Of a stretch of 64,000 bases of DNA, positions 53,979 through 62,413 are shown in pieces (within the stretch, counting starts at the first letter, position 1; each line of letters begins with the position of its first letter). The DNA comes from Robertmurraya massiliosenegalensis JC6 (GTDB lineage: Bacteria; Bacillota; Bacilli; Bacillales; Cytobacillaceae): the NCBI RefSeq assembly GCF_000311725.1, contig NZ_HE978517.1, positions 94,532 to 158,531 on the forward strand, read 5' to 3'. Made by a program: the position numbers and the translations under genes. A model generated the notes under the pieces. It was not told the origin of the DNA and ran no database searches. It worked only from the letters and a program-made list of their open reading frames with translations.

Positions 53979-54524
53979 TCAAAACAGACGTTCTGCTTCT
54001 ACTTTTGTTCGATGAACAGTGCCAAATGGATGATTAGGTGGTGCGTAAATGGAGTATAGTTTAAGAGGGACGCCCCCAGTGTTCGTTACGTTATGCCATG
54101 TTCCAGCAGGGATCATCATCGCAAAATCATCATTCACTTTTCTTTCGAAGCTTAAATGATCTTTACTTTTCCCCATTTGTACAACCCCCTGCCCTTGTTC
54201 GATACGCAAAAATTGATCGACATGAGGATGCATTTCTAATCCAATATCCTCACCCACAGCAATACTCATCAATGTCACCTGCAAATGAGTTCCTGTCCAT
54301 ATGGCAGTTCGATACGTCTTATTTTGTTTGGTAGCTTCATTAATATTTACAACAAATGGTTGTTTGCCATAATCCTTTAACTTCATGCTTTTTTTCGTTG
54401 TCGGCAAACTAAACCACCTCTCAGTATCTTCTGTAGCATTGGGCCAAGTCCTATAACCATGGTGTCTCATCATGTTGTATCTATAATAGGGATGCAACGG
54501 ATAAATAAAAGGACGAACGTACAT
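53979..54524 (-). CDS. Cupin-domain protein
   Basis: Protein of 181 residues. A single cupin barrel spans about residues 60-175: GEDIGLEMHPHVDQFLRIEQGQGVVQMG (motif 1 His/His/Glu) and MIPAGTWHNVTNTGG (motif 2 His). The metal ligands are therefore present. The Tyr/Pro/His-rich N-terminus (MYVRPFIYPLHPYYRYNMM) is of the kind seen in spore-coat associated cupins. AGGTGG precedes the ATG. Confidence 0.8.
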   Translation of the reverse strand: MYVRPFIYPLHPYYRYNMMRHHGYRTWPNATEDTERWFSLPTTKKSMKLKDYGKQPFVVNINEATKQNKTYRTAIWTGTHLQVTLMSIAVGEDIGLEMHPHVDQFLRIEQGQGVVQMGKSKDHLSFERKVNDDFAMMIPAGTWHNVTNTGGVPLKLYSIYAPPNHPFGTVHRTKVEAERLF

Positions 54525-54675
54525 CTACTAACCACCTTTCTCAAGTTTGATGGAATATCATATGCTGGTGGGTGAATAATGTACGTATGTATATAAGAGG
54601 TGGAAGTTTAATGAACCGCCTATCTCATGGTAAGATGAAACCGATACCCATTTCCATTATAAAGAGTGATCCCAC

Positions 54676-55101
54676 ATGACTTTAGTCAAAACAACTTACC
54701 CAACACTAAAGAATAAAAGATTGATCTATATAGTTGCCACTATTCTCTGCATGATATTAGGACTAGCATCCAGAAAAATTGCTCACTTGCTTCCACTTTT
54801 TGTCGCCGAGAACGCTGGAGATATGATATGGGCAATGATGATCTATTTTGGATTTCGCTTCCTTCTGATCCAGAAAAATCTTTTCACAACGGTTGTCATT
54901 AGTTTCTTATTTTGCTTTTGCATTGAATTCAGTCAATTGTATCAAGCTTCCTGGATTAATCAGATACGTCGTACAGTTGTCGGAGGATTGATTCTCGGCA
55001 AAGGGTTTCTCACCATAGATCTCATTCGATATTCAGTTGGAATTATTACTGCCGCTATCTTGGATAGGATATACATCCTGTACCATACGTCTAATAGATA
55101 G
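54676..55101 (+). CDS. DUF2809 membrane protein
   Basis: Protein of 141 residues with about four helices, fitting DUF2809: GLASRKIAHLLPLFVAENAGDMIWAMMIYFGFRFLL and EFSQLYQASWINQIRRT. The function of the family is unknown. It is a single gene convergent with the lipoprotein gene, with only three bases between their ends and no obvious terminator between them. Confidence 0.75.
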   Translation: MTLVKTTYPTLKNKRLIYIVATILCMILGLASRKIAHLLPLFVAENAGDMIWAMMIYFGFRFLLIQKNLFTTVVISFLFCFCIEFSQLYQASWINQIRRTVVGGLILGKGFLTIDLIRYSVGIITAAILDRIYILYHTSNR

Positions 55102-55104
55102 GGA

Positions 55105-55512
55105 TTACCCTATCTCTTTTTCACAGGCATACTCCCAAGACCATGTAAAACCTCCTCTATGCTTTTCTCCTTCTACATGCAGCTTATAAGTACCCACTTC
55201 GTTGAGCGTATAAGTATCCCCATTTTCTAAAGTTTTGAGTGTTTCTCCATTAGAATTTATCACCTTTGCCATTAATTCTCCACTTTTAGTATCGACTTCA
55301 AGGTTGAGCGTATAGTTTTCCCCGTCTGCAATCGTTCCTTTTTTGAAGTAGTTCCCTGAAAAGCTCTTATATTCTCCAACAACACTATTCTGTGAGAATT
55401 CAACCTCTCCAATACCTATTGCATACGATCCTCCTGAACAACCCACTAAACTAAATAACAATAATGTCGTTAAGAAGAGCACTCCTGCTTTCTTCACCTG
55501 GAGCTTGAACAT
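55105..55512 (-). CDS. Small lipoprotein of unknown function
   Basis: Protein of about 135 residues with a lipoprotein signal and lipobox (LFSLVGCSGG) and a beta-rich domain in which SGNYFKKGTIADGENYTLNLEV is visible. Its 5' end lies inside the 3' end of the VOC gene, and no good ribosome-binding site precedes the ATG at 55512 or the alternative GTG at 55497. This suggests that the original 5' region was lost in a deletion (see findings). Expression is doubtful. Confidence 0.6.
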   Translation of the reverse strand: MFKLQVKKAGVLFLTTLLLFSLVGCSGGSYAIGIGEVEFSQNSVVGEYKSFSGNYFKKGTIADGENYTLNLEVDTKSGELMAKVINSNGETLKTLENGDTYTLNEVGTYKLHVEGEKHRGGFTWSWEYACEKEIG

Positions 55513-55807
55513 AGAAGGTATACCCATGAGATTCGATCGGAGAATCCACCTCATAACCATCATTTTTCAAACGTTTGTTAATTTGATTAACTTTTTCTCT
55601 ACTCTCTTGCGGAAATCCAATATGAAAGGTCTTAGGATACAGAACATCCCTTCCTTTCATCAAGGTTAGTACAAATTGATCATCATCAAACATGGCAGAG
55701 AATCCTTGTCCACGGCTACCAACACATGTCATGCCAAAGTAAGTTTCTAAGAACTGCCTTGAAGCATCAACATCATTTACAGTTAAGTTTAAATGTTTTA
55801 ATCTCAT
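55451..55807 (-). CDS. VOC-family protein, probably truncated at the C-terminus
   Basis: Glyoxalase-fold protein of 118 residues. MRLKHLNLTVNDVDASRQFLETYFGM and SHGYTFYVQAPG are VOC hallmarks. After APG the family usually continues with a metal-binding Glu strand (like FTIEV); here the frame instead reads EESRSALLNDIIVI, which is the lipoprotein gene's signal region in another frame. GAGGTGG precedes the ATG. Confidence 0.7.
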   Translation of the reverse strand: MRLKHLNLTVNDVDASRQFLETYFGMTCVGSRGQGFSAMFDDDQFVLTLMKGRDVLYPKTFHIGFPQESREKVNQINKRLKNDGYEVDSPIESHGYTFYVQAPGEESRSALLNDIIVI

Positions 55808-55847
55808 ATAGCCACCTCTAAATGAAGATATATTGCTTAGTTGTCAT

Positions 55848-56705
55848 CTACCTTTGAGACATTAATCTTTTTTTCTTGATAGCTACCCAAATCTCACTCT
55901 TCTGGTCTTTACTAACTAGCATTTCAGGTCCTTCTGCGAGCTCATACGAAGATGAAGGTAGCCACTCAGAATATATTCGTTGCCAATGTTCTTCCACTTG
56001 CGTCCAGTCTCCATCTACTTCAAAAATTGCCCACAAATAGCCCGGAATTTCTAACGTTGAATACTCATCCGTTGCTTCCTTCGTCGTGACTGCTCCTATA
56101 TATTGATCGAAATTTGCCTTTCCCTCCATATTTTCCGAATAATTGACTGAAACATGAACAATTCCATAGGGCTCCTTATTAGAGATGTACTCCAATTCTT
56201 TCATTCTGGTATCACTAATGCCTGCTATCATATCTTCATAAGTTGGTGAAAGAATGCCATTTACCATCTCAACTGCATAGTTCACCCCCACGACTTTAAA
56301 CGGTTCTCTTTCAACAATACGATATTTCATCTCGATCCCTCCTTGAATGGTTAATTGAAAGGACAGTCTTGGATGTGCTTTCAAGATTTGCTCTGGATTC
56401 CTAGCTAAGGTTGGAATGACCCCATGAAAACTCTGAAAAGCTCTGGAGAAGGCATCTGGAGATTGGTAGCCATATTTGATTGCAATATCTATTACTTTTA
56501 CATGCTGCTTCTTCAATTCCAGAGCCGCTACTGTTAACCGCCGTCTACGAATATACTCTGATATCGAGATACCTGATAGAAGGGAAAAGAGTCGTTTGAA
56601 ATGAAACTCAGAACAATACGCTCTCTTTGCCACTTCTTTTAAGTCAATATGGCTATCCAAATGATCTTCAATATAGCTTAATGCCTCGTTCATCCCTTTT
56701 AACAT
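55848..56705 (-). CDS. AraC-family regulator with GyrI-like effector domain (2)
   Basis: Regulator of 285 residues, paralogous to the gene at 52928: double AraC helix-turn-helix (IDLKEVAKRAYCSEFHFKRLFSLLSG; VIDIAIKYGYQSPDAFSRAFQSFHGVIP) followed by a GyrI-like domain (EMKYRIVEREPFKVVGVNY ... AEGPEMLVSKDQKSEIWVAIKK). It may sense hydrophobic drugs. It is close to the Mef-like exporter and ABC-F relic, but nothing shows direct control. Confidence 0.82.
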   Translation of the reverse strand: MLKGMNEALSYIEDHLDSHIDLKEVAKRAYCSEFHFKRLFSLLSGISISEYIRRRRLTVAALELKKQHVKVIDIAIKYGYQSPDAFSRAFQSFHGVIPTLARNPEQILKAHPRLSFQLTIQGGIEMKYRIVEREPFKVVGVNYAVEMVNGILSPTYEDMIAGISDTRMKELEYISNKEPYGIVHVSVNYSENMEGKANFDQYIGAVTTKEATDEYSTLEIPGYLWAIFEVDGDWTQVEEHWQRIYSEWLPSSSYELAEGPEMLVSKDQKSEIWVAIKKKRLMSQR

Positions 56706-56840
56706 ATCCTTTATTCCACTCCTTTCACTTATAACATAACAGGAGAAATCACCTTATCCCCGACTTTTCATGCTTATATCAGTCGGGTTTAATGTTTAAT
56801 TATATTTTACTTAACAGTGTGATTACTAAATTCTGTACTT

Positions 56841-57202
56841 CTATGGCATACACATATCAGCCACACTCTCAACAAAAGGACGGTCATGCGATACAAGAAG
56901 AACTGTTCTTTCATATCCTTTTAAAAAGCATTCCAATGCTTCAATACAGAAAATATCTTCAAAGTTTGTTGGTTCATCTAAAACTAATATATTGTACCTT
57001 CCTACAAAAATAGCTGACACAACACTAAACGAATTGCCTATCCGCCCTTCTTATTTTTGTCCTCTGCAGCTTTGAGCAGACGTGTTTTCTCTTTTATATA
57101 TTTATCATTTTGCTCTTGTTGTTGCCTTTTCTCAAGCACTTTTTGGCGGGAGTATTCCGAGTAGTTACATGTATATTCATTTACTTTCCCATCCTCTATT
57201 TC
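56841..57202 (-). pseudogene. ABC-F ATPase relic (ribosome-protection type)
   Basis: On the minus strand the first part, EIEDGKVNEYTCNYSEYSRQK followed by an RQQQEQNDKYIKEKTRLLKAA-like linker, is the end of the first ABC domain and the inter-domain linker of an ABC-F protein. A stop follows. In another frame YNILVLDEPTNFEDIFCIEALECF and TVLLVSHDRPFVESVADM is a second-domain Walker B and switch. Walker A and signature of domain 2 are missing, as is everything upstream. It directly abuts the Mef-like gene, the typical mef-msr order. Confidence 0.78.
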
Positions 57203-57212
57203 CCAACCCCCT

Positions 57213-58406
57213 CTATTTTGCCTTCCATGTTATGACTGAATTAATGACAATTAATATACCTGACACTGAAAAAAGAATGGCTACACTTGTAAATTCAATT
57301 AAGACTCCAGCTACTAGATACCCAATCGGAGTTGCTAGTAGTGAGAGGCTGGTCACAAAACTAAATACTCTCCCAAGTAGTTGCGGTTCAACTTCTGTCT
57401 GAATAAGAGCATAAAATGGTGCTGAAAAAAATGGGCCCGACAGCCCGACTAAACCGGCCAACACAATAAAAATATAGAAGTATGATGGTGAGAGTAAGCC
57501 AGATATAAATAAAGTTGCCCCCATCAATAACATCCCTGTTGCCATCATGCTCACTTTATTAAAACGATCTCCTAACACACCTATTAGTGAACCTCCAACT
57601 ATTAACCCAATTGCAAAAACACTCTCCACAATTCCTGCTTCTACGACACCTTTTTCAAAATAATTGCGTGTCATAAGCGGAAAGTACGTGCCTAGTGGAA
57701 TATAAAGAAGAGCGACTACGGTCATTGTTATAGTTAACTTTAACACAACAGGACTCTTCACAATTGCATGATACCCTAGCTCCATTTCGGTAATAATGTT
57801 GCTAGAAACTTGCTCTTCTGTTTTTACTACACTTGGAATGTTAATAAATAATAAAATACTACTAGCGATAACAGCACCGAAAACATCGAACAACAATACC
57901 CATTCAAGTGAGCTTACTGCTAGTAAAGACATTCCAAGAGCTGGTCCTGCAATATTAGAAATGGAGCTTATCGTCTGTCCCCAACCTGCAATCTTTGTAA
58001 GATGCTCTTCAGGTGCAAGTAAAGGTATAGATGCTTGCATAGCCGGCATATGAAATGCAGTTGCAAGAGAACGTATGACTAAGATAACGATCACCATTGG
58101 AATACTCGGCTCATTAAAATACATTGTTATAAATAAGAGGAGACTTCCAAGAGCGACAGTCATGTCTGCCAGAATCATCATCAACTTTCGAGAGTAACGA
58201 TCCGTGATTGTGCCTGCAAATGGACCTACTAATGCTTGTGTCAAAAAGCCAGCTAGACCAGCCATCGTCAGGACAAGTGGCGATCCACCCGTTGAATCAG
58301 TTAGCCACCAAATAATACTAAATTGAACAGCCGCACTACTTATTATTGAAAAGAACTGTCCGGTATATATTGCAATAAATTTTCGTAGCCAATTTTCACT
58401 TTTCAT
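57213..58406 (-). CDS. MFS exporter, Mef-like (DHA3 family)
   Basis: Drug exporter of about 397 residues with twelve helices. It shares the pattern of macrolide exporter Mef(A): NWLRKFIAIYTGQFFSIISSAAVQ, GPFAGTITDRYSRKLMMI, RSLATAFHMPAMQASIPLLAPEEHLTKIAG, and LLFDVFGAVIASSILLF. The ATG at 58406 has GGAGG upstream. It is preceded by a long leader with a promoter, leader peptide and a terminator just before the ribosome-binding site. Resistance to a specific drug is inferred, not shown. Confidence 0.8.
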   Translation of the reverse strand: MKSENWLRKFIAIYTGQFFSIISSAAVQFSIIWWLTDSTGGSPLVLTMAGLAGFLTQALVGPFAGTITDRYSRKLMMILADMTVALGSLLLFITMYFNEPSIPMVIVILVIRSLATAFHMPAMQASIPLLAPEEHLTKIAGWGQTISSISNIAGPALGMSLLAVSSLEWVLLFDVFGAVIASSILLFINIPSVVKTEEQVSSNIITEMELGYHAIVKSPVVLKLTITMTVVALLYIPLGTYFPLMTRNYFEKGVVEAGIVESVFAIGLIVGGSLIGVLGDRFNKVSMMATGMLLMGATLFISGLLSPSYFYIFIVLAGLVGLSGPFFSAPFYALIQTEVEPQLLGRVFSFVTSLSLLATPIGYLVAGVLIEFTSVAILFSVSGILIVINSVITWKAK

Positions 58407-58424
58407 TTTCCTGACCTCCAATTA

Positions 58425-58454
58425 ATAAAAAAAACACAAGCATCTGCTTGTGTT
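58425..58454 (-). terminator. Attenuator terminator directly upstream of the Mef-like gene
   Basis: On the minus strand the perfect stem AACACAAGCA / TGCTTGTGTT is followed by a T-run that ends only about 6 bases before the gene's GGAGG. A transcript must read through it to express the exporter, so it is an attenuator rather than a gene-end terminator. Confidence 0.8.
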
Positions 58455-58574
58455 CTTCGAGTAAAGGGAAAGAGGCCCATCCTTATTGGGGCTATCAGGA
58501 GCCGTCTGCAAATAAACCTACCCACTTAATTTCTTTGGGAGGAAAATTAGACATAAATAAAGAAAGGTAGAACA

Positions 58575-58777
58575 ATCCGCCTTTCTAAACATTACATATT
58601 TTCATCCGCATAAACCTGGAAGTATGAAGAACCACCTTCAAAAAGTTGGACAAACTGTTCGGATAGGGCGGATGTTTTTTTAAATATGAAATGAAGATTA
58701 TTAAAAAAGGACAGACTAATCCCGTTTACTCTGTACACAAACAGAGCCTTTGAACGTATTCAATTACTTGTTCAAAG
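58575..58777 (-). promoter_or_regulatory. Leader of the Mef-like gene with alternative hairpins
   Basis: Minus-strand leader between the promoter and the attenuator. CTTTGAAC / GTTCAAAG (58749-58777) forms an 8-bp stem overlapping the end of a leader ORF. ATCCGCC (58667-58673) can pair with GGCGGAT (58575-58581) and also with part of a GCGGAT near 58605. These mutually exclusive pairings are the kind expected of transcriptional attenuation. Beyond the leader ORF I see no gene here. Confidence 0.55.
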
Positions 58778-58802
58778 ATAGGGTCCATAGTCTAGGTATC
58801 AT
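58764..58802 (-). CDS. Candidate 12-residue leader peptide of the Mef-like gene
   Basis: ATG at 58802 follows AAGGAGG (11-base spacer) and encodes MIPRLWTLSLNK, then TAA. It is the first ORF after a consensus promoter, and its last codons form the 5' arm of the CTTTGAAC stem, so a ribosome stalled on it would open that stem. Antibiotic-stalled leader peptides control many macrolide and phenicol resistance genes; the same is inferred here. Confidence 0.55.
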   Translation of the reverse strand: MIPRLWTLSLNK

Positions 58803-58842
58803 TTTTTAATAATCCTCCTTAGCATTTAAAAATATAGTGATT

Positions 58843-58871
58843 ATTATAGGTTCTCTTTTTCAAAAAGTCAA
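58843..58871 (-). promoter_or_regulatory. Sigma-A promoter of the Mef-like leader
   Basis: On the minus strand TTGACT (58866-58871) and TATAAT (58843-58848) are 17 bases apart, a near-consensus promoter. Confidence 0.85.
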
Positions 58872-59040
58872 AGGAAAATAATGCTTTAGCAATTAGAGGC
58901 GGTTATTTATCTTTAGTCTTAGCTTTAAAATCTGAAATTTGATTGGTACGTTCAAACAAAATTTTGCAAATGGAGATTCCCCCCCATATAAGTAACATTT
59001 AGATAGGCATGTGGATGTCCTGATAATGAGTAGAAACCTT

Positions 59041-59223
59041 GCCCTCTAATTATTGGAACAACTCCGTAGCAAAGGGATAAAGCTATACCCACCCTTTATT
59101 TACATAGTCACTAAAATAGTAAATTCTCATAAAAAATTTAGAACTTGCTTTAACGATGATGGTACTCTGGGTTATTCGGTGGGAATGTCGCCAAGCTATT
59201 TCCTGTTCTGTTTTGAAACTTAT
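59041..59223 (+). pseudogene. Relic of a chloramphenicol acetyltransferase gene
   Basis: The plus strand reads LRSKGIKLYPPFIYIVTKIVNSHKKFRTCFNDDGTLGYSVGMSPSY, a clear match to residues about 35-80 of the trimeric CatA family (LYPSFIYIVTKVVNSHKEFRT... LGYWDEMHPSY). The start codon region is missing, and after about 60 residues the frame leaves the family; catalytic His is absent. It is therefore a fragment. AT-rich non-coding sequence surrounds it (58872-59040 and 59290-59491), in which I see no other gene. Confidence 0.75.
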
Positions 59224-59491
59224 CTAATTAAAGACCCTTACAATAAGTATACTCTTTCACAATTAACTTTTACTTTTGAAAAATCCTAATTTTTATTTCC
59301 ATGTAGTTAACCATATGAGGAAGAATCCATAAACCAATAATAGCTATAAACAGTCGAATGATTACAGTCATTAAAACACGTTCAAAAGGAAAATAAGTAC
59401 ACTCTACCTATCTATGTTTAACTCTACGGAGCGTTTGTTGATTCTAACCATATAGACCCCTAAGATGAAAATAGAGCAGGAGGAAAAAAAG

Positions 59492-60079
59492 ATGGATAAT
59501 CGTAAAGTTGGAGAGTTAATTTATAATTTACGGAAAGAAAAAGGGCTGACACAGAAACAATTAGCTGATCAAATGAACATTTCTGATCGAACGATTTCAA
59601 AATGGGAGCGTGGGTATGGCTGTCCAGATGTCACGCTATTACCAAGTTTATCTACCCTATTGGGCGTAAATATAGAAAATATTTTAGATGGTGAATTATC
59701 GTCGAATGAATTTGTAGGAGGAAATATGAAAAAGTCAAATTATTTTGTCTGTCCGTCATGTAATAATGTTGTATTAGCCACTGGAAATATCACCCTATCT
59801 TGCTGTGGGAGAAAATTAGAACGATTAGCAGCAAAGAAAGCAGCAGACAAAGAAAAACTTTCAATTACAGAAATTGATAATGAATGGTTTATTTCAAGCG
59901 ATCATCCTATGACAAAAGATCAATATATATCATTTATTGCTGTTGCTACTGGTGATCAAGTTCAAATTATAAAACAGTATCCTGAGTGGGGTTTACAAAC
60001 ACGTATCCCGAAACGTAAACATAGCAAGCTGCTATGGTATGATACTCAATTTGGTTTATATTATCAGATTTTATCATAA
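59492..60079 (+). CDS. XRE-family regulator with C-terminal zinc-motif domain
   Basis: Protein of about 195 residues. N-terminal XRE helix-turn-helix (about 4-60: ELIYNLRKEKGLTQKQLADQMNISDRTISKWERGYGCPDVTLLPSLSTLLGV), then a CPSCNNVV...CCGRK zinc-like motif and a beta-rich domain of the type seen in regulators next to MATE exporters. The ATG at 59492 follows AGGAGG with an 8-base spacer. It lies upstream of a MATE pump on the same strand and probably regulates it. Confidence 0.78.
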   Translation: MDNRKVGELIYNLRKEKGLTQKQLADQMNISDRTISKWERGYGCPDVTLLPSLSTLLGVNIENILDGELSSNEFVGGNMKKSNYFVCPSCNNVVLATGNITLSCCGRKLERLAAKKAADKEKLSITEIDNEWFISSDHPMTKDQYISFIAVATGDQVQIIKQYPEWGLQTRIPKRKHSKLLWYDTQFGLYYQILS

Positions 60080-60207
60080 CTTTTTATATAAAAATTCACG
60101 AGTTATGACTTAAATGTTCATACTCGTTGGTCTTTCCCTCACTTCAAAATCTTGATTCAAAAAATGGGGAATTCTTTTGAAATTAAACCTATTAGGAGTT
60201 ATTTGAA

Positions 60208-61577
60208 ATGACTAAATCATTAAATGAAACTAAAGTCTTAGCAAAACCAATGATTCTCTTTCTTATACCTGTCATTTTTGCAAGTGTTTTGCAATCATTA
60301 GGTCAAGTATTTGGAATTATCGTCGTTGGACAAACACTTGGAGTAGATTCTTTGGCAGCTATTTCTGCATTCTTCCCTCTATTCTTTTTTTAATATCCTT
60401 TGTAATCGGAATTGGATCTGGAAGTTCCATTCTAGTTGGGCAAACGTACGGTGGTGGAAATACCTCAAAAATGAAGGAAATCGTTGGAGTAACTTTGGCA
60501 TTTACGATGATCATATCCATTGTTGTCGCCATAATCGGAGGGTTCTTTACAGAAGATATTCTAAAATGGATGGGAACACCTGAGAATATTCTGGTTGCAA
60601 GTACAGAATATGCACGTATTTTATTTATTACATTACCTATTACTTTCTTATATATGTGCTATACAACCTTTATGAGAGGTGTTGGAGATTCAAAAACACC
60701 TTTTTATTTCTTATTAATTAGTATTATCTTAAATATCGCCTTGCTTCCAATTCTTATTTTCGGTTGGCTGGGTTTACCGGAATTGGCATTAAATGGTGCT
60801 GCTTACGCCTCTGTATTATCCAATTTCATTACATTCGTGATTCTATTAGTGTACTTACACAAAAAAAGTCATGTACTCAAATTAGATTCTATTATTTTGA
60901 AACATCTTCACTTGAAAAGCTCGGTATTGAAAGCCTTACTGAAATTAGCCATTCCTACCAGCATAAGTATGATTTCAATCGCATTGTCAGAAATTGCAGT
61001 CATAACTTTTGTAAATGATTATGGATCCAATGCAACGGCTGCATACGGAATCGTGAATCAAATTGCAAGCTACGTTCAAATACCAGCGATGAGTATTTCA
61101 ATTGCCATTTCAGTATTTGTTGCACAAGCAGTGGGATCCGGAAATATTTCGAACATTAAACATATAACAAAAATAGCCATTACACTCAATTATCTTCTTG
61201 GTGGTATTCTTATTCTCATTCTTTACCTGATACCAAATCCCGTTTTAAGAATTTTCTTAGACAACTCCGATACTATTAATCTTGCAAAAGATCTTATTAT
61301 AATCTCTTTTTGTAGTTATGTTATTTTGGGTCACACTCAAGCAATTTCAGCAACAATGAGAGCAACAGGTACGGTATTATTACCAACAATTTTTACAATC
61401 ACAAGTATTTTGGTGATTGAAGTTCCAGTAGCATACTCCTTGTCACATTTTACTGGACTTGGGATAGACGGAATATGGCTCGCATATCCAGTTGCGTTCA
61501 TAGTCAATTTCTTGGCTCAATCTATTTACCACCGATTTTTTTGGAAAAAGAAATCTTTTAAGGCACTAATTAATTAA
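60208..61577 (+). pseudogene. MATE-family multidrug efflux pump, frameshifted in a T-run
   Basis: Toxic-compound:cation antiporter of the MATE family, about 455 residues when the frame is repaired. The first 61 residues (to AISAFFPLFFF) end at a stop; the frame continues one base off as LISFVIGIGSGSSILVGQTYGG and on to the C-terminus at 61577. The break lies in a run of seven T near 60385-60391: an eighth T would restore FFLISF. The rest is intact with twelve helices, so the lesion is recent, phase-variable, read by slippage or a sequencing error. Confidence 0.82.
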
Positions 61578-61621
61578 AATCTACTAAAAGAGAAGATATT
61601 TACAAATAGCTTCTTCAGACT

Positions 61622-61662
61622 GTAGACAAAGTCGTTTTCAACAACTTTGTCTACTATTTTTT
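61622..61662 (+). terminator. Terminator of the MATE gene
   Basis: Perfect 11-bp stem GTAGACAAAGT / ACTTTGTCTAC followed on the plus strand by TATTTTTT. Confidence 0.85.
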
Positions 61663-61837
61663 CTTTTTCTGCATTTTCTCCTGCTTTTCTTCTTGCCTTC
61701 CCATTGCTTTTTTCAGGCTTTTTCTCTGGCTCCCTAAAATAAAAAACACGAGAAAAATTGGATGGATAATCCAACTTTTCTAACTGTTAGCCTAGCAAAA
61801 CCCGAATCATGGGTACTAATCAGAATTTATCTATCCT

Positions 61838-62030
61838 CTACTAATTAGACAGGCCGTATATAAAAGAATAAGCATAATATCATCTAGATTTTGGAATGGG
61901 TCATCAGTTCCTATTACATTTAATTTACTCCAATTTTGAGATTTATTTAAAGTTAAAAAATATATACTCATTGCTAATATAGTCGATTGTGCAGCGCTAA
62001 AAGTAAGACTAGCGTTTACTGAGTCTTCTA
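61838..62030 (-). pseudogene. Relic of an SMC/Rad50-like AAA ATPase (C-terminal part)
   Basis: On the minus strand DIEDSVNASLTFSAAQSTILAMSIYFLTLNKS...KLNVIGTDDPFQNLDDI contains a signature-like FSAAQ and a Walker B-like IGTDDPFQNLDD, the end of an SMC/RecF/Rad50-type ATPase such as those in defence and repair systems. The N-terminal domains and the true C-terminus are missing. It begins just where the TnsD relic ends, in another frame, so the two have been joined by a deletion. Confidence 0.65.
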
Positions 62031-62035
62031 TGTCG

Positions 62036-62413
62036 CACATAACATACAATAATACAGTGTATCCCTTCTACAAATGCTCCCAGCAACTACTCCTAATCGT
62101 GCATAGAGCCCTTTTCCATGATTAGCAACATCCCGAATAATCTCTTGCTGCCTATCTTTTGAAAGGAACATAGTATAATAAGGATAAATTGTATGATTAG
62201 CTAAAAGTGTTTCAATAATGTAATGCGAACCAAGTTGTTCTGCCAATATAGAAAAATAACTACCTATTTCTACACTCGGTATTGCAGAACAACTACCAAA
62301 CAACTCTTACAACGTATCTTTACAATCAAGATTACCACTATAAAAAGTGATAAACGTGCAATAGCTGAATACAATAGCTCATCTGGATATGGGTTTGTGA
62401 AAAAAGGTAGCAT
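62036..62413 (-). pseudogene. Relic of a Tn7-type TnsD/TniQ target-selection gene
   Basis: From ATG at 62413 the minus strand reads MLPFFTNPYPDELLYSAIARLS, the usual TnsD N-terminus. After a frameshift FYSGNLDCKDTL, an in-frame TAA, then ELFGSCSAIPSVEIGSYFSILAEQL, ANHTIYPYYTMFLSKDRQQEII and KGLYARLGVVAGSICRRDTLYYCMLC. Only the first ~150 residues remain. TnsD directs Tn7-like transposons to a fixed chromosomal site. No tnsA, B or C is in view. Confidence 0.72.

Noticed and set aside
58575-58760. An apparent coding stretch (ending EQFVQLFEGG-SYFQVYADENM) in the Mef leader
   Set aside because: No start codon with a ribosome-binding site, a stop just upstream in frame, and it overlaps the pairing elements of the leader; treated as non-coding unless a database match is found.
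61574-61774. Lys/Glu-rich 66-codon minus-strand frame
   Set aside because: It includes the MATE terminator stem and low-complexity A-rich sequence; no ribosome-binding site.
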